Assembly (NCBI GenBank): GCA_016841675.1
Contig: JAENYQ010000004.1
Span: 1 to 64,000 of the forward strand
DNA: 64,000 nucleotides
From: Desulfotomaculum sp.
GTDB taxonomy: Bacteria; Bacillota; Desulfotomaculia; Desulfotomaculales; Desulfallaceae
Direction of reading: 5' to 3'
The notes below the pieces were generated by a model. It was not told the DNA's origin. It ran no database searches and saw only the letters and a list, made by a program, of their open reading frames with translations. The translations under genes were made by a program, and so were the position numbers. Numbering within the stretch: the first letter of the stretch is position 1; each line of letters starts with the position of its first letter. Positions 62,446-64,000 of this stretch are shown here, piece by piece.

Positions 62446-62776
62446 AGTGTTCAAAAAGGAGCACGAGAGACACGAGAAATTCAAGGCGGCGAAGGCTTTG
62501 AGGAGCGGAGCGTCTAGTGCCCAACTGGGCCAATACTGCTCAAGTTAAGTGTAATCCACTAGTACATTCCCAATAGATAACACTAACAATTAATGACGGC
62601 ACTAGTTGATTGAAACGACCAGCTTTGGCACAAAAGTTATGCTAGTGTTTGATACAAACACGTAAATGCATTAAACAATTATTATGCCGCTCACTAAAAC
62701 AATCGTGAGCACCGCAAAAGCCAAGCCAACATAGAAATTCGAAGTGGATCTCGCGCGGGCTTTTCGAACATCCTTA
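62446..62776. repeat. Gene-free segment with imperfect inverted ends
   Basis: GTGTTCAAAAAGGAGCACGA at the left and GCGCGGGCTTTTCGAACATC at the right are imperfect inverses (about 26 bp, roughly 70%). Nothing else is seen in the segment. Possibly a small mobile element without a transposase. Confidence 0.35.
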
Positions 62777-63547
62777 TTAAAGTTTTTCCGCATCGGGTAC
62801 CGGCCGCACAAACCTGGCCGGCCGGCCCATGACCATGGATTCCGGCCGGGTATCCCTGGTCACCAGCGATCCTGCGGCAACAAAGCTTTCCCGGGTCACC
62901 GTGACACCCGGTAGCAACAGGGCCCCGGCGCCCACCCTGGCGTTTTCCTCAATGCACGGCCCATTCAACCGACCCACTCCATCCTTTCTCCTACCGACCC
63001 GGTTGTCGTTGGCAGTGACCACCATGGGCGCTATAAAGGCGCGGGCACCGACCACTGTGTAAGCTGTAAGGTAGGCTCCGGTTTGAACCTTTGCGTATTC
63101 CCCCACCACCACGTCGTTTTCCAAGACCGCGCCCCGGCCAATGATGACCCGGTAGCCGATGATACAGTTTTCCCGTACCGATGCCAAGTCCCCCACCATT
63201 ACCTGCATACCAAGCACGGTTCCGGCATAAAGCACCACACCGCTGCCCAGCACGCTTCCCGGGCTCATTTTCAGTGACTGCAGGTCTTGGGTCACCGGGC
63301 ACCGGCTGGTCACCGCCGGGTGGGGATGCTTGCCTATTACGCAATTGTCTCCGATACTGCAGTTTTCGCCAATCACCGTGCCGGGGTATACCGTTACATT
63401 GTTGCCGATGCACGAACCCCGTCCGACAATCACGCCCTGACCGATTACTGAAAAAAAACCAACCTGGCAGGCCTTATCCACCACGGCCTGGGGGTGTATA
63501 AAATTGGTCAAGCAATCCACCAACCCATCTGTGTTTACTCTTCTCAT
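62777..63547 (-). CDS. Left-handed beta-helix acyl/acetyltransferase
   Basis: A 256 aa hexapeptide-repeat transferase: runs such as FSVIGQGVIVGRGSCIGNNV, TVIGENCSIGDNCVIG, DVVVGEYAKVQTGAYLTAYT. End VMGRPARFVRPVPD. It would acetylate an amino-sugar (WbpD/FdtC-like), fitting the two aminotransferases. No clear ribosome site. Substrate unknown. Confidence 0.85.
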   Translation of the reverse strand: MRRVNTDGLVDCLTNFIHPQAVVDKACQVGFFSVIGQGVIVGRGSCIGNNVTVYPGTVIGENCSIGDNCVIGKHPHPAVTSRCPVTQDLQSLKMSPGSVLGSGVVLYAGTVLGMQVMVGDLASVRENCIIGYRVIIGRGAVLENDVVVGEYAKVQTGAYLTAYTVVGARAFIAPMVVTANDNRVGRRKDGVGRLNGPCIEENARVGAGALLLPGVTVTRESFVAAGSLVTRDTRPESMVMGRPARFVRPVPDAEKL

Positions 63548-63596
63548 AATATGACCCCAACCAGGCTATGGTGACGTACCACCCGGGCCGGGCGAC

Positions 63597-63631
63597 ATAA
63601 AAGAGCCACCTTTATTAAAAAGGTGGCTCTT
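63597..63631 (-). terminator. Terminator between the edge gene and the acyltransferase
   Basis: AAGAGCCACCTT / AAGGTGGCTCTT, perfect 12-bp stem, followed on the minus strand by TTATGTCGCC after TTT. Confidence 0.8.
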
Positions 63632-63665
63632 TTTATGGATTAATAATATAATATTGAATTATTAA

Positions 63666-64000
63666 CTACCTCTTTAGCATGGAAACATTGTCGAAGTCAT
63701 GGGTGCCGGAGCCGCTGTTGACCAACAGTTTAATAAGTATTCGAGCTGCGTTGGACGGGGCGGTTACCGCTTGGGAAGGCATCTGCTCCCAACCCGTCCC
63801 TTGGTGCTTGTACAGCACGTTGCCGCTGGTTAACTGCTTGCCGGCGGAATCATAGAAGAAATAGGCTATCCGGGCATGGGCCGCCGCGTTGCCCTTACGG
63901 GATTTGGCGGTGAGTACGTATTTGGCGCCCGGCTGCACCGCTACGTACTGGTAATAGTTCCAGCCGTACTTGGCGCTGCCGTACTTGTTGCCGTCGGATT
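63666..64000 (-). CDS. C-terminal part of a carbohydrate-binding-like (CBM4/9-type) protein, cut by the window edge
   Basis: The frame stays open to the window end and reads SDGNKYGSAKYGWNYYQYVA, VQPGAKYVLTAKSRKGNAAA, ARIAYFFYDSAGKQLTSGNV and ends SGTHDFDNVSMLKR. The beta-sandwich pattern with VxPGxxYxLxA and DFDNVS is that of CBM4/9 modules. The rest of the protein is outside. It is likely secreted. Confidence 0.75.
   Translation of the reverse strand, partial: SDGNKYGSAKYGWNYYQYVAVQPGAKYVLTAKSRKGNAAAHARIAYFFYDSAGKQLTSGNVLYKHQGTGWEQMPSQAVTAPSNAARILIKLLVNSGSGTHDFDNVSMLKR

Overview
The window looks like chromosome from a Gram-positive, endospore-forming sulfate reducer of the Desulfotomaculum/Peptococcaceae type. 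It carries dissimilatory sulfite reductase genes (dsrABD, dsrC, dsrMK and a dsrN-like amidase) together with spore genes (spo0F, ypeB, sleB, a CotF-type coat protein) and a SCIFF peptide/maturase pair typical of Clostridia. Most genes lie on the minus strand. Start codons are often TTG or GTG behind strong GGAGG sites, and two genes appear to begin with ATT. The species cannot be fixed from the sequence alone.

Layout. 1-15.3 kb: housekeeping genes (rho, DUF2062, fsa, fba, a Zn-ribbon protein, spo0F, Yip1 protein, sppA, pyrG, xapX-like, argS), a REP-associated transposase flanked by inverted REP copies, then paaK and an alaT/lrp operon behind a T-box leader. 15.7-18.5 kb: ypeB-sleB germination genes and two small unknown genes. 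18.6-29.7 kb: sulfite-reduction region, with dsrN, dsrC-dsrK-dsrM-ferredoxin and dsrA-dsrB-dsrD on the minus strand and an FmdB-like plus HEAT-repeat pair on the plus strand between them. 30.5-33.6 kb: a four-gene Fe-S/P-loop ATPase cassette (Mrp, two MinD-like ATPases with ferredoxin inserts, a NifX-like protein). 34-41.6 kb: coat protein, rlmH, murA, an MA-type peptidase, a TPR protein, an M23 peptidase, and the SCIFF pair scfA/scfB. 41.7-46.3 kb: accessory island with an AAA ATPase/DUF4276 pair, decayed toxin-antitoxin pieces, an intact XRE-ImmA + PIN pair and another gene fragment, ending at tRNA-Gly(CCC). 46.9-55.3 kb: a 13-gene gas-vesicle cluster that includes a full-length CDC48/VAT-like double AAA+ ATPase and an Hsp20. 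55.5-58.4 kb: twin unknown small proteins, a cell-wall amidase and an anchored protein. 58.4-64 kb: a surface-polysaccharide locus (two DegT aminotransferases, a Gfo/Idh dehydrogenase, Wzz, a left-handed beta-helix acyltransferase) and a truncated carbohydrate-binding-like gene at the edge.

How the parts connect. DsrAB reduces sulfite using DsrC as sulfur acceptor; DsrMK passes menaquinol electrons to the DsrC trisulfide; DsrN probably amidates siroheme; the ferredoxin and the P-loop Fe-S proteins fit electron transfer and cluster delivery. The gas-vesicle cluster suggests the cell can float.

The window is rich in small repeats of at least five kinds: REP copies, a GGGACA-type tandem/inverted element, a GTGTCCCC palindrome that has entered two coding regions, a roughly 100-bp composite element, and an AACGTCTGA hairpin. 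No CRISPR array, rRNA or complete prophage was seen. The best candidates for something under-described are the gas-vesicle cluster with CDC48 and its twin neighbours, the protein-coding palindromic repeat, the SCIFF peptide lacking one cysteine, and the ATT start codons.
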